NCBI RefSeq assembly: GCF_025947065.1
Contig: NZ_CP109994.1
Location: 2,604,001 to 2,668,000 of the forward strand
From: Flavobacterium sp. N1736
GTDB lineage: Bacteria; Bacteroidota; Bacteroidia; Flavobacteriales; Flavobacteriaceae
DNA length: 64,000 nucleotides
Reading direction: 5' to 3'
The notes under the pieces are model-generated. The model saw only the letters and a list, made by a program, of their open reading frames with translations. It was not told the origin of the DNA and did not search any database. Shown here piece after piece: positions 1 to 9,783 of the stretch (positions are counted from its first letter, which is position 1; every line of letters begins with the position of its first letter). The position numbers and the translations under genes are program-made.

Positions 1-1334
1 CAAAAACGGTAAATGATGCAAAAACTAAAAATCTTTGGATTTATGGTTTAGACGATACGGATGTCTTTGAGGTTGTTGGCGATAAGAAATCGAACATAAA
101 AATTCGTTTAATTGGCGGACAAAACAATGACACTTACAATATTGAAAACGGAAAAAAAGTGATTGTTTACGATTTTAAATCAAAAAACAATACTTATAAT
201 TTCTCCCAAGGTCTCGGGACGAAAACCAAAACACAGCTTACAGATGATTATGATGTAAACTTATACAATTACGAAAAACCAAAATATAATGTTATTTCAG
301 GACTTCCAAATATTGGTTTTAATCCTGATGATGGCGTAAAAGTGGGTATTAATCTTAATTATACGGTTAACAATTTTAAACAGAATCCGTATACGCAAAG
401 GCACGTTATAAATGCTTTTTACTATTTTGCTACGGGCGGTTTAGAATTTAATTATGTAGCTCACTTTCCGGGATTATTGGGTAAATGGGTTATTGATGTA
501 GAATCGCTTTATACGACTCCAAATTTTGCCATGAATTATTTTGGATACGGAAATGAAACGACGTATGATGATAAAGAGGTGGGAATGGATTATAATCGTG
601 TTCGTATTCGCAAATTTAATGTTTCGGGCGCTATAAGACACGTTGGGCGTTATGGAAGTGAATTTAGTATGCAGCCAATTTTTCAAAGAATGACGGTTGA
701 AGAAACGGAAGACAGATTTATTGACACGCCAAATATTGTAAATCCGAATGTTTTTGACAGTCAGAATTATGGTGGTTTAAAAATGAAATATCTTTTTAAA
801 AATTCTGATTTTGCAGCAAAACCTACTTTGGGAGTTGCATTTATGTTTTCGGCAACATGGCTGACTAATTTAGATGAAAGCAAACAAAACTTTCCAACTC
901 TTGAAAGTCTTTTAGGTTTTACTCATAAAATCGATCATAACGGAAAATTAGTTTTAGCGACTCTTTTAAAAGGAAAAGCTGTTTTAAATAATAATTATGA
1001 TTTTTATCACGGTGCGTCTTTGGGCGGAGATACTGATTTAAGAGGGTATAGAAACGAGCGCTTTTTAGGAAGTTCTTATTTTTCTCAAAGTAGTGATTTA
1101 CGTTTTACTATTGGTAAAATTCAAAAAACAATCGCGCCATTAACGTACGGAATTCTGGGAGGTTTTGATTATGGAAGGGTTTGGCTTGACGGCGAAGATT
1201 CTAAAAAATGGCATCAGGATTATGGCGGCGGACTTTGGTTAAACGCTATTAATGTGCTTACTGCCCGAATTTCTTATTTTAAATCTCCTGATGAAGTAGG
1301 TAGAGTTATTTTTGGAGCGGCGTATAGCTTTTAG
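1..1334 (+). CDS. Outer-membrane beta-barrel protein, 3' part of a larger gene (metallophosphoesterase/surface-antigen type)
   Basis: The reading frame is open from the first bases (first full codon at 3) to the TAA at 1332-1334, so this is the C-terminal ~443 residues of a gene that begins outside the window. A GTG at 159 lies inside the frame and has no special claim to be the start. The visible part has alternating aromatic beta-strands and an Omp85/surface-antigen style segment (GGDTDLRGYRNERFLG, near 1022-1070), and it ends in ...AAYSF, the terminal Phe usual for outer-membrane barrels. The stretch before the barrel (LIGGQNNDTYNIENGKK) resembles the link region of large flavobacterial proteins with an N-terminal metallophosphoesterase domain. 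That domain is not visible here, so the full-length identity is inference while the barrel is well supported. Confidence 0.75.
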   Translation, partial: KTVNDAKTKNLWIYGLDDTDVFEVVGDKKSNIKIRLIGGQNNDTYNIENGKKVIVYDFKSKNNTYNFSQGLGTKTKTQLTDDYDVNLYNYEKPKYNVISGLPNIGFNPDDGVKVGINLNYTVNNFKQNPYTQRHVINAFYYFATGGLEFNYVAHFPGLLGKWVIDVESLYTTPNFAMNYFGYGNETTYDDKEVGMDYNRVRIRKFNVSGAIRHVGRYGSEFSMQPIFQRMTVEETEDRFIDTPNIVNPNVFDSQNYGGLKMKYLFKNSDFAAKPTLGVAFMFSATWLTNLDESKQNFPTLESLLGFTHKIDHNGKLVLATLLKGKAVLNNNYDFYHGASLGGDTDLRGYRNERFLGSSYFSQSSDLRFTIGKIQKTIAPLTYGILGGFDYGRVWLDGEDSKKWHQDYGGGLWLNAINVLTARISYFKSPDEVGRVIFGAAYSF

Positions 1335-1400
1335 TCTAAGGTTCAAAGTTTTTTTTCTTAGGTTCAAAGCGGCAAAGGCTTAGAGTTACAAAGGTTTTTT

Positions 1401-1448
1401 GCCACGAATTCACGAATTATTTGTAATAGAAATTCGTGAATTCTTGGC
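1401..1448. repeat. Inverted repeat, CACGAATTC family, copy 1
   Basis: Arms 1401-1418 (GCCACGAATTCACGAATT) and 1431-1448 are reverse complements with one mismatch and a 12-nt spacer. The element lies between two convergent genes and could act as a weak terminator. A related copy is at 58372-58418. Confidence 0.75.
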
Positions 1449-1482
1449 TAGCTTTTTTTTTAAAATCTTAGCAACTCAGTAA

Positions 1483-2343
1483 CTATTTTAACTTAAACTC
1501 ATAAACATTCCCTCCTATTTTGTTTGTTTTTTCGTCGGCGATTAGTAAGGTGTTGTTGTCTTTAAAAACGATGGCTTCTTTTTGTGAAAAGTGATTTAGT
1601 TTTATTTCTGTCTGGGTTCCTTTGTGAAATAAATCTCCTTTAAAGTCTGTAAACAAAACGATTTTATCATGACTTAAAACCACAACTTTTTTTCCGTCTG
1701 GGCTTATTGTTGCGCTGGTTAAAACGCAATGGTTGTAATTAGCACAGGTTTTAAACTCTCCTATTTTTGTTGCTTTTTGAGTTCCGGGTGCATTTAATAT
1801 CTTGTAGATAAAAGCGGTTCCGTCAAAGTTTTTGCTTCGGTTTTTTGTAAAGAGATAAAAGTAGTTTTGATATTCAAAAAAACCTTCTACATCATAAAAC
1901 ATTTCTTTTTTCTTTGGAGGAAATTCTGTCTGTTCCGGATAGGAAAATGAAACTTTATATTCGGCGACAGCCATTTCTTTATTGAGTTCATTTTTGGCTA
2001 CTTTGTAAATACATAAATCTTTACGTTCGTTGTCATTATTTCCAAAATCACCAATATAAATATTATCGTTTTTATCTTTTGTAATATCTTCCCAATCTAC
2101 ATTTGTTGCATTTGTAATGATGATTGTTTTATCTAATTTTCCGTCAGAATTTATGGCGTAGATTTTATTTGCATTTCCGCTGTCTTCTAAGGTATAAATC
2201 AAATTGTTTTTTGGGAAATAAGTAATTCCTGAAACTTCTTTTAATTTTTTGGGAAGTGAATAAAGTGTTTTAAAATCACTATTTGATTGCTGCTGACAGG
2301 CTAATAAACCAATTGAAATTCCAAGTAAAAAAAACTTTTTCAT
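1483..2343 (-). CDS. Lipoprotein with a beta-propeller-like fold (SdiA-regulated/NHL-like), function unknown
   Basis: The 286-residue product begins MKKFFLLGISIGLLACQQQ, a lipoprotein signal peptide with Cys16 as lipidation site, so it is probably anchored in the outer or inner membrane. The mature part has repeated strand-turn motifs (GITYFPKNNLIYTLEDSGN, ISPDGKKVVVLS, ALLIADEKT-like) typical of six-bladed propellers of the SdiA-regulated or phytase-like type. No catalytic residues can be named. It follows the 2453-3505 gene on the same strand after about 110 bp that contain an inverted repeat, so it probably has its own promoter or is weakly coupled. The fold assignment rests on pattern only. 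Confidence 0.6.
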   Translation of the reverse strand: MKKFFLLGISIGLLACQQQSNSDFKTLYSLPKKLKEVSGITYFPKNNLIYTLEDSGNANKIYAINSDGKLDKTIIITNATNVDWEDITKDKNDNIYIGDFGNNDNERKDLCIYKVAKNELNKEMAVAEYKVSFSYPEQTEFPPKKKEMFYDVEGFFEYQNYFYLFTKNRSKNFDGTAFIYKILNAPGTQKATKIGEFKTCANYNHCVLTSATISPDGKKVVVLSHDKIVLFTDFKGDLFHKGTQTEIKLNHFSQKEAIVFKDNNTLLIADEKTNKIGGNVYEFKLK

Positions 2344-2363
2344 AAGATTATTTTTTTATTTTT

Positions 2364-2449
2364 TTAGTAACAGATTAAATGATTCCAATGATTATATCAA
2401 AGTTGAATTCTTAAAAAAAATCTTTTTAATCTTTGCAATCTGTGGCTAA
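2364..2449. repeat. Inverted repeat, ACAGATTAAA family, copy 1
   Basis: The left arm 2364-2384 (AGTAACAGATTAAATGATT) faces the right arm 2428-2449 (CTTTGCAATCTGTGGC) as an imperfect inverted repeat. A better preserved and longer relative is at 20123-20347. It lies just downstream of the gene ending at 2453 on the minus strand. Confidence 0.55.
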
Positions 2450-2452
2450 AAA

Positions 2453-3505
2453 CTAGATTAAATTCGTATTTTTAAAGTTACGGGTGATAAACTCAAAAGC
2501 TGCAAACATAATGTGTCCCATCGATTTTGCATTTTTAAATTTCATATCATTAGTATAACGGTATAATTCCATTTTTAGCTGACTCAAATGTTCATCTGTA
2601 GAAATCGTATCGTGACACATGATATTCAATAACTTTTTAATTCTGTTTTCGGCAGAGTGAATACGTTTTGCCAAAATCGCTCTTTCTTCATCTTTATACT
2701 GAATGATGGAGCGCTCTTCTAATTTGTCTTTAATGAGTCTTATCATCGGATAGTTTTCCTTAAAAAACTGCGGACGATATACTTTAAAATTTCCCTCATA
2801 ACATTGCTGATCAAAGTCAATGGGACGAATTTTATAAACTACCTGATCAAAATCGTGAATGGGCACAATTACATAATTATAAGCTCGCATATCGCCTAAA
2901 AGCCTGATCATACAGCGTTCATTAAACTTTACAAATTCTTTTGCAATTTGCGATTTCTCCATTTCTGTACAATTATCCAATAAAGTATCCATAAAAACAT
3001 CGCCCGGAATTCCAATAATATGTTCTTCAATTAAAGTGTCTTTATAAACCAGAAAGTTGATTTTATCCGGCGAAAGAATATCTTCTAATTCTAATCCGTA
3101 TATTCTTGAAGCATCTGCTTTTTTAATATAAAAATGAACATAATTATCATTGAGAATGTTTCTTACTTTTATCCGGAATGGTTTCGAATTTCCAAAAGTA
3201 CAATAGTCGATCGCATCAATATTTAAAAACTGAATAATCTCGCTGTTTCCGTCAGAATGCAAAAGGGAATAGATTTTTTTCAGATTGAGGTCTATTTCAT
3301 TTCTTTCAAATTCGCTGTAATATACCCGAATCCATAAGGTATCGGTTTCATTTTTATCGTAGACATTTACAGAACCTGCAAAGCGCAATAAATCATCATA
3401 GAACACCGATACTTTTGAGATTCGTTCGTATCGTTCTAAATAACTTAAAAGTGATTGCGTTAAAGGATAAGATGGTTTTTTTAAAACCATTAAAGGTTCG
3501 CTCAT
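2453..3505 (-). CDS. Conserved hypothetical protein of Bacteroidota, 350 residues
   Basis: I do not recognise a functional family for this protein. It is soluble, with no signal peptide or membrane segment, mixed alpha/beta with a charged helical C-terminus (EERAILAKRIHSAENRIKKLL). The longest open frame begins at 3574, but I choose the ATG at 3505 (MSEPLMVLKKPSYPL). The extra 23 upstream residues are Cys/Phe/Ile-rich and unlike the rest, and a TAnnTTTG -7 box at 3523-3530 lies inside them, pointing to transcription starting just before 3505. It is divergent from the ABC exporter genes at 3614. Its residues D/R/H in RPIDFDQQCYEG and MRAYNYVIVPIHDFDQ could form a site, but nothing shows an activity. 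Confidence 0.7.
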   Translation of the reverse strand: MSEPLMVLKKPSYPLTQSLLSYLERYERISKVSVFYDDLLRFAGSVNVYDKNETDTLWIRVYYSEFERNEIDLNLKKIYSLLHSDGNSEIIQFLNIDAIDYCTFGNSKPFRIKVRNILNDNYVHFYIKKADASRIYGLELEDILSPDKINFLVYKDTLIEEHIIGIPGDVFMDTLLDNCTEMEKSQIAKEFVKFNERCMIRLLGDMRAYNYVIVPIHDFDQVVYKIRPIDFDQQCYEGNFKVYRPQFFKENYPMIRLIKDKLEERSIIQYKDEERAILAKRIHSAENRIKKLLNIMCHDTISTDEHLSQLKMELYRYTNDMKFKNAKSMGHIMFAAFEFITRNFKNTNLI

Positions 3506-3522
3506 TTTGAATATCTTTATTA

Positions 3523-3530
3523 CAAATTTA
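3523..3530 (-). promoter_or_regulatory. Candidate -7 promoter box (TAAATTTG)
   Basis: On the minus strand this reads TAAATTTG, matching the flavobacterial -7 consensus TAnnTTTG, 17 nt before the ATG at 3505. No clear TTG -33 element is seen at normal spacing. Confidence 0.45.
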
Positions 3531-3613
3531 CATGAATAGCATGATATAAATAAATTTAGCGTAACAATATACAAGTTGGATCGTCATACTAAAAAACTAA
3601 AACCGAAATAAAT

Positions 3614-4525
3614 TTGGAAACCATTCTTACTATTGAAAATCTTAACAAACGATACGGGCGTATTCAAGCCTTAAAAAATGTGTCTTTTGAAATACAAAAA
3701 GGCCGTGTTTATGGCATTTTGGGTCCTAACGGAAGCGGAAAATCAACCACTTTAGGAATTGTGCTGAATGTTGTTAACAAAACATCCGGCGAATATCGCT
3801 GGTTCGACGGAAAAATTCAAACGCACGAAGCTCTCAAAAAAGTTGGCGCTATTATAGAAAGACCAAATTTTTACCCGTACATGACTGCCGAAGAAAACCT
3901 GAAATTAGTCTGCAAAATAAAAAGTATTGACTATTCTAAAATCATTGAAAAATTGGATTTAGTAGGTTTATCGGAACGAAAAGACAGTAAATTCAGTACG
4001 TTTTCTTTAGGAATGAAACAGCGTTTGGCAATTGCTTCGGCGCTTTTAAATGATCCTGAAATTTTAATTTTAGATGAGCCAACAAACGGTTTAGACCCAC
4101 AAGGAATTCACCAGATTCGGGATATTATTAAGACAATTGCTTCGCAGGGAACGACCATTTTACTGGCTTCGCATTTATTGGATGAAGTTGAAAAAGTGTG
4201 TTCGCATGTTATTGTTTTACGAAAAGGAGAAATTTTATACTCAGGTTCTGTTGATGGAATGTCTGCAAATGAAGGTTTCTTTGAAATTATGGCTGATGAC
4301 AATATTGCTTTAAAATTTGCCTTAAAAGATCATGCTGCCGTTGATAGAATTACTGAGGAAGAAGGGAAATTATTGGTGTATTTAAAATCAGATTTCTCGG
4401 CTTCAGAATTAAATCAGTATTTATTTTCTAAAAACATTACGTTGAGTCATTTAGTAAAACGTAAAAATAGTTTAGAAGCACAATTTTTAGAATTAACCAA
4501 AAACGCAACTGCCAAAACCAACTAA
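3614..4525 (+). CDS. ABC transporter ATP-binding protein
   Basis: The 303-residue product is an ABC ATPase. Walker A GPNGSGKST is at residues 37-45, the signature SLGMKQ at 131-136, Walker B LILDEP at 151-156 and the switch His in LLASH about 30 residues on. The C-terminal ~90 residues form the small accessory domain seen in CcmA/NatA-type exporters. The start is a TTG at 3614, chosen because METILTIENLNKRYG is the normal N-terminus of this family and no ATG or GTG fits. It is followed after 3 bp by the permease gene at 4529, so the two form one exporter operon. The substrate cannot be read from the sequence; bacitracin-, lantibiotic- and sodium-exporters share this layout. Confidence 0.92.
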   Translation: METILTIENLNKRYGRIQALKNVSFEIQKGRVYGILGPNGSGKSTTLGIVLNVVNKTSGEYRWFDGKIQTHEALKKVGAIIERPNFYPYMTAEENLKLVCKIKSIDYSKIIEKLDLVGLSERKDSKFSTFSLGMKQRLAIASALLNDPEILILDEPTNGLDPQGIHQIRDIIKTIASQGTTILLASHLLDEVEKVCSHVIVLRKGEILYSGSVDGMSANEGFFEIMADDNIALKFALKDHAAVDRITEEEGKLLVYLKSDFSASELNQYLFSKNITLSHLVKRKNSLEAQFLELTKNATAKTN

Positions 4526-4528
4526 ACC

Positions 4529-5365
4529 ATGAACCGACTTATATCTATAGAATTACAAAAAATCTGGAAAAACAAGGCCAGTCGTGTCCTTACTTTAACC
4601 TATTTTATTTTACTTTCTTTTATTGCCTTAATTGCCTCTATAAAATTTGATTTTGGCGTTGTTAAAATTCACGTTGCCGAAATGGGAATTTTCAATTTTC
4701 CTTTTATCTGGCATTTTAACACGTATATTGCTGCGTGGCTAAAACTCTTTTTAGCAATTGTAATCGTTTCTATGATGGCAAATGAATATAGTTATGGAAC
4801 TTTAAAACAGAATTTAATTGACGGTTTAAGCAAAAAGGAATTTATTCTGTCAAAATTTCTAACTGTTGTCGTTTTTGCATTATGCTCGACAGTTTTTGTT
4901 TTTGTAATGAGTTTAATTTTAGGATTTAGCTTTTCATCTTATACAGAACTTGACGTTGTTTTTATGGATTTGGATTATCTTTTGGCGTTTTTTGTAAAGC
5001 TAATGGGTTTCTTTTCGTTCTGTTTATTTTTAGGGATTTTTGTAAAAAGGTCTGCTTTTGCTTTAGGTTTTCTTTTGGTTTGGAGTATTTTAGAAGGCAT
5101 TATTAAAGGTCTTCTGATCTTTCAGGTTTTCCCAAACAGCAATAAAGCAGATTATATCACGCAATTTTTGCCATTAGAAGCTATGTCTAATTTAATTATT
5201 GAACCTTTCACAAGATTATCGGTAATAAAAACTATTGGAAACCAAATTGGTATTGAAAATACAAAGGATTATCATGTACATTATTTTTCGATTTTTATTG
5301 TTTTAATATGGACATTTTTATTTGTTTATTTTTCTTACAGAATATTAAAAAATAGAGATTTATAG
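4529..5365 (+). CDS. ABC transporter permease (ABC-2 type)
   Basis: The 278-residue product has about six hydrophobic segments (near residues 20-40, 58-80, 105-130, 145-168, 175-195 and 253-272) and the LWKNKASRVLTLTYF-type cytoplasmic N-terminus of ABC-2 permeases. It starts 3 bp after the ATPase stop codon, so translation is probably coupled, and two copies of each subunit would form the exporter. After its stop there are only 13 bp before the T9SS type B protein gene, but a TATATTTG box in that gap suggests the next gene can also be transcribed separately. Confidence 0.9.
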   Translation: MNRLISIELQKIWKNKASRVLTLTYFILLSFIALIASIKFDFGVVKIHVAEMGIFNFPFIWHFNTYIAAWLKLFLAIVIVSMMANEYSYGTLKQNLIDGLSKKEFILSKFLTVVVFALCSTVFVFVMSLILGFSFSSYTELDVVFMDLDYLLAFFVKLMGFFSFCLFLGIFVKRSAFALGFLLVWSILEGIIKGLLIFQVFPNSNKADYITQFLPLEAMSNLIIEPFTRLSVIKTIGNQIGIENTKDYHVHYFSIFIVLIWTFLFVYFSYRILKNRDL

Positions 5366-5373
5366 TATATTTG
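5366..5373 (+). promoter_or_regulatory. Candidate -7 promoter box (TATATTTG) next to a start codon
   Basis: TATATTTG matches TAnnTTTG and ends only 5 nt before the ATG at 5379. If it is used, the message would be leaderless or nearly so. No -33 TTG at 17-23 bp spacing is seen. Confidence 0.35.
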
Positions 5374-5378
5374 CTGCT

Positions 5379-7709
5379 ATGAATTATTTAAAAAGTTTTT
5401 TGTTATTTTTATTCCTCGGTTGTATATCTGCAAAGGTAAATGCCCAATTTATAAAGGTTGATGACCAAAAAACACCACAGCAGCTTATTGAAAATATTTT
5501 AGTAAACAGTTCTTGCGTTTCTGTTTCTAATACCTCAGAAAAAGGAGATACTTTTAGTCCGGGTCAAAATAGTTATGCCTATTTTAACGCGAACTCAACC
5601 GGTTTTCCTTTTCCTGAAGGTGTTGTTTTAACGACTTCTAAAAGTAAAAATGCAATTGGTCCTTATATAAGTGATCTGGGCGACGGAAGTCCAAACTGGC
5701 TTGGAGACGCAGATTTAGATCAAATGTTGGGTATTAATTCTATAAATGCTACTTCGCTAGAATTTGATTTTGTGCCTTTAACTAACTTTTTAAGTTTCAA
5801 TTATATTTTTGCATCTAATGAATATCAGTTCTATTTTCCCTGTGTTTTTTCAGATGGTTTTGCATTTTTAATTAAAGAAGCCGGCACAAGTGATCCTTAT
5901 AAAAATTTAGCGGTTTTACCCAATACAACGACTCCTGTTTCTTCTACAAAAGTTCATCCTAAAATTGAAACGTTTATTGATACCGACGGCAAAGTATATG
6001 AAGGCTGCCCTGCTATAAATGAAAACTATTTTAATGGTTTAAATGATATCTCGAGCCCGGTAAATTACGCCGGACAAACTATTGTCATGAATGCACAAAC
6101 GAATGTAATTGCAGGAAAAAAATACCATATAAAACTTGTTATTGCCGATGATAAAAATAGATATTACGATTCGGCTGTATTTTTAGAAGCCGGAAGTTTC
6201 TCTTCAAAAATTGATTTTGGAACTGACAGAACAGTTTCAGACGGAAATCCTGTTTGTTATGGAGATAAAATGACATTAAATACAAATTTAGCCCCCACAT
6301 ATTCCTATAAATGGTATAAAGACGGGCTTATAATTAGCGGTGCGAATACGCCTTCCTATTCTCCAACCGAATCTGGAACTTATAAGGTAGAAGTAACGCT
6401 AACGCCTTCTGTTTGTGTTTTAAAAGGTGAAATTAAAATTGAATTTGCTCCCGAAGTTTTAGCTACAAATACTGCTTTAATACAATGCGATGATAATACA
6501 GACGGAATCTCTGTATTCGATTTAACTAAAGTAAATAATATTGTAAAAAATAATGATTCGGAAATTCTAAACAAAGGATTTTATGAATCATTAGTTGATG
6601 CGGAATCGAAAATAAATCCAATTTTAACTCCGGAAAAATATACCAATAAATCCTCCGGTCAAATTGTTTTTGCAAGACTGGAAAACAAATACGGATGCTA
6701 TAAAATTGCGCAGGTAACATTACAAATTTCGAATAATGTTATCCCAAATCAAAATCCGGTAGCAACTTGTGACAGAGATGAAATTCAGGATGGTTTTTAT
6801 CAATTTAATCTGGATGAACAAGTTACGCCTCAAATTATTTTGGGATTACCAGCAGGATCAATTATACAGTATTATTTAAATGCTGCTGATGCAGTAACAG
6901 GAACAAATCAGGCACTTAATGTCTTTAAAAATACAGTTGCTTTTACTCAAACTATTTATGCAAAAGTTGTAAATGGACCTGATTGTTATGCTATTACTCC
7001 TGTAACACTTGTTGTAAATACTTTTGATCCGCCAAATTTTGAAGATGAGACTAAATATTTATGTAAAGGCGGTCAAATCGATTTAGCAGTAGATCCTGGT
7101 TTCGCCAGCTATGTGTGGAATACGGGAAGCAATGCAAACCATATAATTGTTATTACTGCATCAGATTATTCGGTTATCGTTAAAGATGCCAACGATTGCG
7201 AGAAAACGAAAAAATTCAAAGTAATTTTATCAGAACCAGCTGTAATCACGGGAGCAAGTATAAAAGATTTTTCTGCAAATGAAAATTCAGTTTCATTAGA
7301 ATATACAGGAGTTGGAAATTACGAATTTTCATTGGATGGAATTATTTTTCAGGATCAGCCCTTATTTACCAATGTAACGCCGGGAATTTATAATGCTATT
7401 GCCAGAGACAAAAATGGCTGCGGATTATCAAACTCTTATGTGGTATATGTTTTGGATTATCCTAGATTTTTTACTCCAAATGGAGATGGTTATAATGATG
7501 TATGGTTCATTAAAAATTTAGACCAGCTTCCTGATTATACTCTTTATATTTTTGATCGTTACGGTAAACTTCTTAAACAAATGAATCAAAACAATAGTGG
7601 CTGGAACGGTATTTTCAACGGTCAGCAATTACCATCTGACGATTATTGGTTTAACTTAACTTTTATTGATGGCAAAATAGTAAAAGGTCATTTTAGTTTA
7701 AAAAGATAA
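5379..7709 (+). CDS. Choice-of-anchor L protein with T9SS type B sorting domain
   Basis: The 776-residue product has an N-terminal signal peptide (MNYLKSFLLFLFLGCISAKVNAQ). A choice-of-anchor L domain follows at about residues 30-280 (DDQKTPQQLIENILVNSSC, SFNYIFASNEYQFYFPC). Ig-like/PKD-like modules with W/Y-rich strands span about 285-680. The last ~85 residues are a gliding-motility-associated CHU_C domain (FFTPNGDGYNDVW, YTLYIFDRYGKLL, GWNGIFNGQQLPSDDYWF, HFSLKR). This C-terminus is the type B T9SS signal, so the protein is exported across the outer membrane and held on or released from the surface. It probably acts as an adhesin or structural surface protein. The tight link to the ABC exporter may be accidental. 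Confidence 0.92.
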   Translation: MNYLKSFLLFLFLGCISAKVNAQFIKVDDQKTPQQLIENILVNSSCVSVSNTSEKGDTFSPGQNSYAYFNANSTGFPFPEGVVLTTSKSKNAIGPYISDLGDGSPNWLGDADLDQMLGINSINATSLEFDFVPLTNFLSFNYIFASNEYQFYFPCVFSDGFAFLIKEAGTSDPYKNLAVLPNTTTPVSSTKVHPKIETFIDTDGKVYEGCPAINENYFNGLNDISSPVNYAGQTIVMNAQTNVIAGKKYHIKLVIADDKNRYYDSAVFLEAGSFSSKIDFGTDRTVSDGNPVCYGDKMTLNTNLAPTYSYKWYKDGLIISGANTPSYSPTESGTYKVEVTLTPSVCVLKGEIKIEFAPEVLATNTALIQCDDNTDGISVFDLTKVNNIVKNNDSEILNKGFYESLVDAESKINPILTPEKYTNKSSGQIVFARLENKYGCYKIAQVTLQISNNVIPNQNPVATCDRDEIQDGFYQFNLDEQVTPQIILGLPAGSIIQYYLNAADAVTGTNQALNVFKNTVAFTQTIYAKVVNGPDCYAITPVTLVVNTFDPPNFEDETKYLCKGGQIDLAVDPGFASYVWNTGSNANHIIVITASDYSVIVKDANDCEKTKKFKVILSEPAVITGASIKDFSANENSVSLEYTGVGNYEFSLDGIIFQDQPLFTNVTPGIYNAIARDKNGCGLSNSYVVYVLDYPRFFTPNGDGYNDVWFIKNLDQLPDYTLYIFDRYGKLLKQMNQNNSGWNGIFNGQQLPSDDYWFNLTFIDGKIVKGHFSLKR

Positions 7710-7765
7710 AAGGCTGGAAATTCCAAATCTCAAAAATTACAAATTCCGATATTACTGATAACAAA

Positions 7766-7805
7766 AAAAATCCCAAACTCCTTATAATTGGAATTTGGGA
7801 TTTTT
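7766..7805. terminator. Bidirectional rho-independent terminator
   Basis: AAAAATCCCAAA (7766-7777) pairs with TTTGGGATTTTT (7794-7805), with extra TCC/GGA pairing inside. A/T tracts flank both sides. It sits between the convergent T9SS protein gene and typA and serves both. Confidence 0.85.
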
Positions 7806-7823
7806 ATATTGAAAATTAAATTC

Positions 7824-9620
7824 TTAGAATTTAAATCTTTTTCTATCAGTTTCTGTCAAATAGATTTTTCTCAAACGAATAGATTTTGGTGTAACCTCTA
7901 CATATTCATCTTTTTGAATATACTCTAAAGCTTCTTCAAGAGAGAAAATAATTGGTGGAATGATTCTTGCTTTTTCATCATTTCCAGAAGAACGAACGTT
8001 AGATTGTTTTTTCTCTTTAGTTACGTTTACACACATATCATCAGCACGAGAGTTTTCTCCAATTACCTGACCTTCGTAGATTTCAGCATTTGGTTCAACA
8101 AAAAACTTACCACGATCTTGTAATTTATCGATAGAATAAGGAATAGCTTTTCCTTTTTCCATAGAAATCAAAGAACCTTTGTTACGTCCTGAAATTTCTC
8201 CTTTGTAAGGCTCATATCCAATAAAACGGTGAGCCATAATAGCTTCACCAGCTGTTGCAGTTAATAATTGGTTACGTAATCCAATAATTCCACGTGATGG
8301 AATATTAAATTTTACAATCATACGTTCCCCTTTAGTTTCCATAGAAAGCATTTCTCCTTTACGCATTGTAACGAATTCAACTGCTCTACCTGAAAGATTT
8401 TCTGGTAAGTCAATAGTTAATTCCTCAATTGGCTCACATTTTTTACCATCAATTTCTTTGATGATAACTTGTGGCTGACCAATTTGTAACTCATACCCTT
8501 CTCTTCTCATTGTTTCAATAAGAACAGATAAGTGAAGTACTCCACGACCAAAAACCATGAATTTATCAGCAGAATCAGTTTCACCTAACTTCATAGCTAA
8601 GTTTTTCTCTAATTCTTTTGTCAATCTTTCTCTAATATGACGAGAAGTTACAAATTTACCTTCTTTACCAAAGAAAGGTGAATCGTTAATTGTAAACAAC
8701 ATACTCATTGTTGGCTCATCAATTGCGATAGTTTGTAAAGCTTCAGGATTTTCAGAATCGGCGATTGTATCACCAATTTCAAAACCTTCAATTCCAATAA
8801 TAGCACAAATATCACCAGCAATTACTTGTTGTACTTTTTTACGGCCTAAACCTTCAAAAGTATGTAATTCTTTAATACGTGATTTTATAACTTTACCATC
8901 TCTTTTTACCAAAGAAATTGGCATTCCTTCATTCAACACACCTCTTTCAAGACGACCAATAGCGATACGACCTGTAAATGCAGAGAAATCTAAAGATGTA
9001 ATCAACATTTGTGGTGTTCCTTCTGATACTTTAGGAGCCGGTACATTTTTGATTACCATGTCTAATAAAGGCTCGATGTTGTCAGTTTGGTTTTTCCAAT
9101 CGTCAGACATCCAGTTGTTTTTAGCAGAACCGTAAACAGTTGGAAAATCTAATTGCTCTTCAGAAGCACCTAATTCAAACATTAAGTCAAAAACTTTTTC
9201 ATGAACTTCTTCAGGAGTACAGTTTTCTTTATCAACTTTATTGATAACTACGCATGGTTTAAGACCTAAGTCAATAGCTTTTTGTAATACAAAACGAGTT
9301 TGTGGCATTGGGCCTTCAAAAGCATCCACTAATAAACATACACCATCGGCCATGTTCAATACACGTTCTACTTCACCTCCAAAATCCGCGTGGCCTGGAG
9401 TGTCAATAATATTGATTTTTGTTCCTTTGTATTGAACAGAAACGTTTTTAGAAGTAATAGTAATACCTCTTTCACGCTCTAAATCGTTATTATCAAGAAT
9501 TAAATCACCTGTATTTTCGTTGTCACGAAATAATTGACAGTGATACATAATTTTATCAACCAAAGTGGTTTTACCGTGATCGACGTGGGCAATAATTGCA
9601 ATATTTCTAATAGATTCCAT
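7824..9620 (-). CDS. typA: Translational GTPase TypA/BipA
   Basis: The 598-residue product matches the normal length of TypA/BipA. G1 AHVDHGKT is at residues 11-18, switch I RERGITI follows, G3 is DTPGH and G4 is NKVD. EF-G-like domains II, III and V come next, then the TypA-specific C-terminal domain ([24 protein letters not shown]). It binds the ribosome at the EF-G site and supports 50S assembly and growth under stress or cold. It is a single-gene unit, separated from the divergent histidine kinase gene by 167 bp carrying a promoter in each direction. Confidence 0.98.
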   Translation of the reverse strand: MESIRNIAIIAHVDHGKTTLVDKIMYHCQLFRDNENTGDLILDNNDLERERGITITSKNVSVQYKGTKINIIDTPGHADFGGEVERVLNMADGVCLLVDAFEGPMPQTRFVLQKAIDLGLKPCVVINKVDKENCTPEEVHEKVFDLMFELGASEEQLDFPTVYGSAKNNWMSDDWKNQTDNIEPLLDMVIKNVPAPKVSEGTPQMLITSLDFSAFTGRIAIGRLERGVLNEGMPISLVKRDGKVIKSRIKELHTFEGLGRKKVQQVIAGDICAIIGIEGFEIGDTIADSENPEALQTIAIDEPTMSMLFTINDSPFFGKEGKFVTSRHIRERLTKELEKNLAMKLGETDSADKFMVFGRGVLHLSVLIETMRREGYELQIGQPQVIIKEIDGKKCEPIEELTIDLPENLSGRAVEFVTMRKGEMLSMETKGERMIVKFNIPSRGIIGLRNQLLTATAGEAIMAHRFIGYEPYKGEISGRNKGSLISMEKGKAIPYSIDKLQDRGKFFVEPNAEIYEGQVIGENSRADDMCVNVTKEKKQSNVRSSGNDEKARIIPPIIFSLEEALEYIQKDEYVEVTPKSIRLRKIYLTETDRKRFKF

Positions 9621-9639
9621 CTGTGATTTTTAATGGGTG

Positions 9640-9647
9640 CAAAGGTA
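9640..9647 (-). promoter_or_regulatory. typA -7 promoter box (TACCTTTG)
   Basis: On the minus strand this reads TACCTTTG, fitting TAnnTTTG, 20 nt upstream of the typA ATG. Confidence 0.6.
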
Positions 9648-9751
9648 CACTTTATTTTCATATAAAAAACGTTTCTGCGATAGTTTGCGTATAGACAACT
9701 AATTAGTTAACAAAAAACTGCATTATTTAAGTGTAAAATCAACTTTTGTTA

Positions 9752-9783
9752 TTGTTTAATTATAGTTAATTTAATTATATTTG
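9752..9783 (+). promoter_or_regulatory. Promoter of the histidine kinase gene, close to its start codon
   Basis: A TTG at 9752-9754 and TATATTTG at 9776-9783 are 21 bp apart, which fits the flavobacterial -33/-7 promoter. The -7 box ends 4 nt before the ATG at 9788, so the transcript start would fall at or about the start codon. Confidence 0.5.

Noticed and set aside
3609..3616. TAAATTTG as promoter for the ABC exporter genes
   Set aside because: It overlaps the TTG start codon at 3614, so a message starting after it would lack the start; the start is fixed by family alignment.
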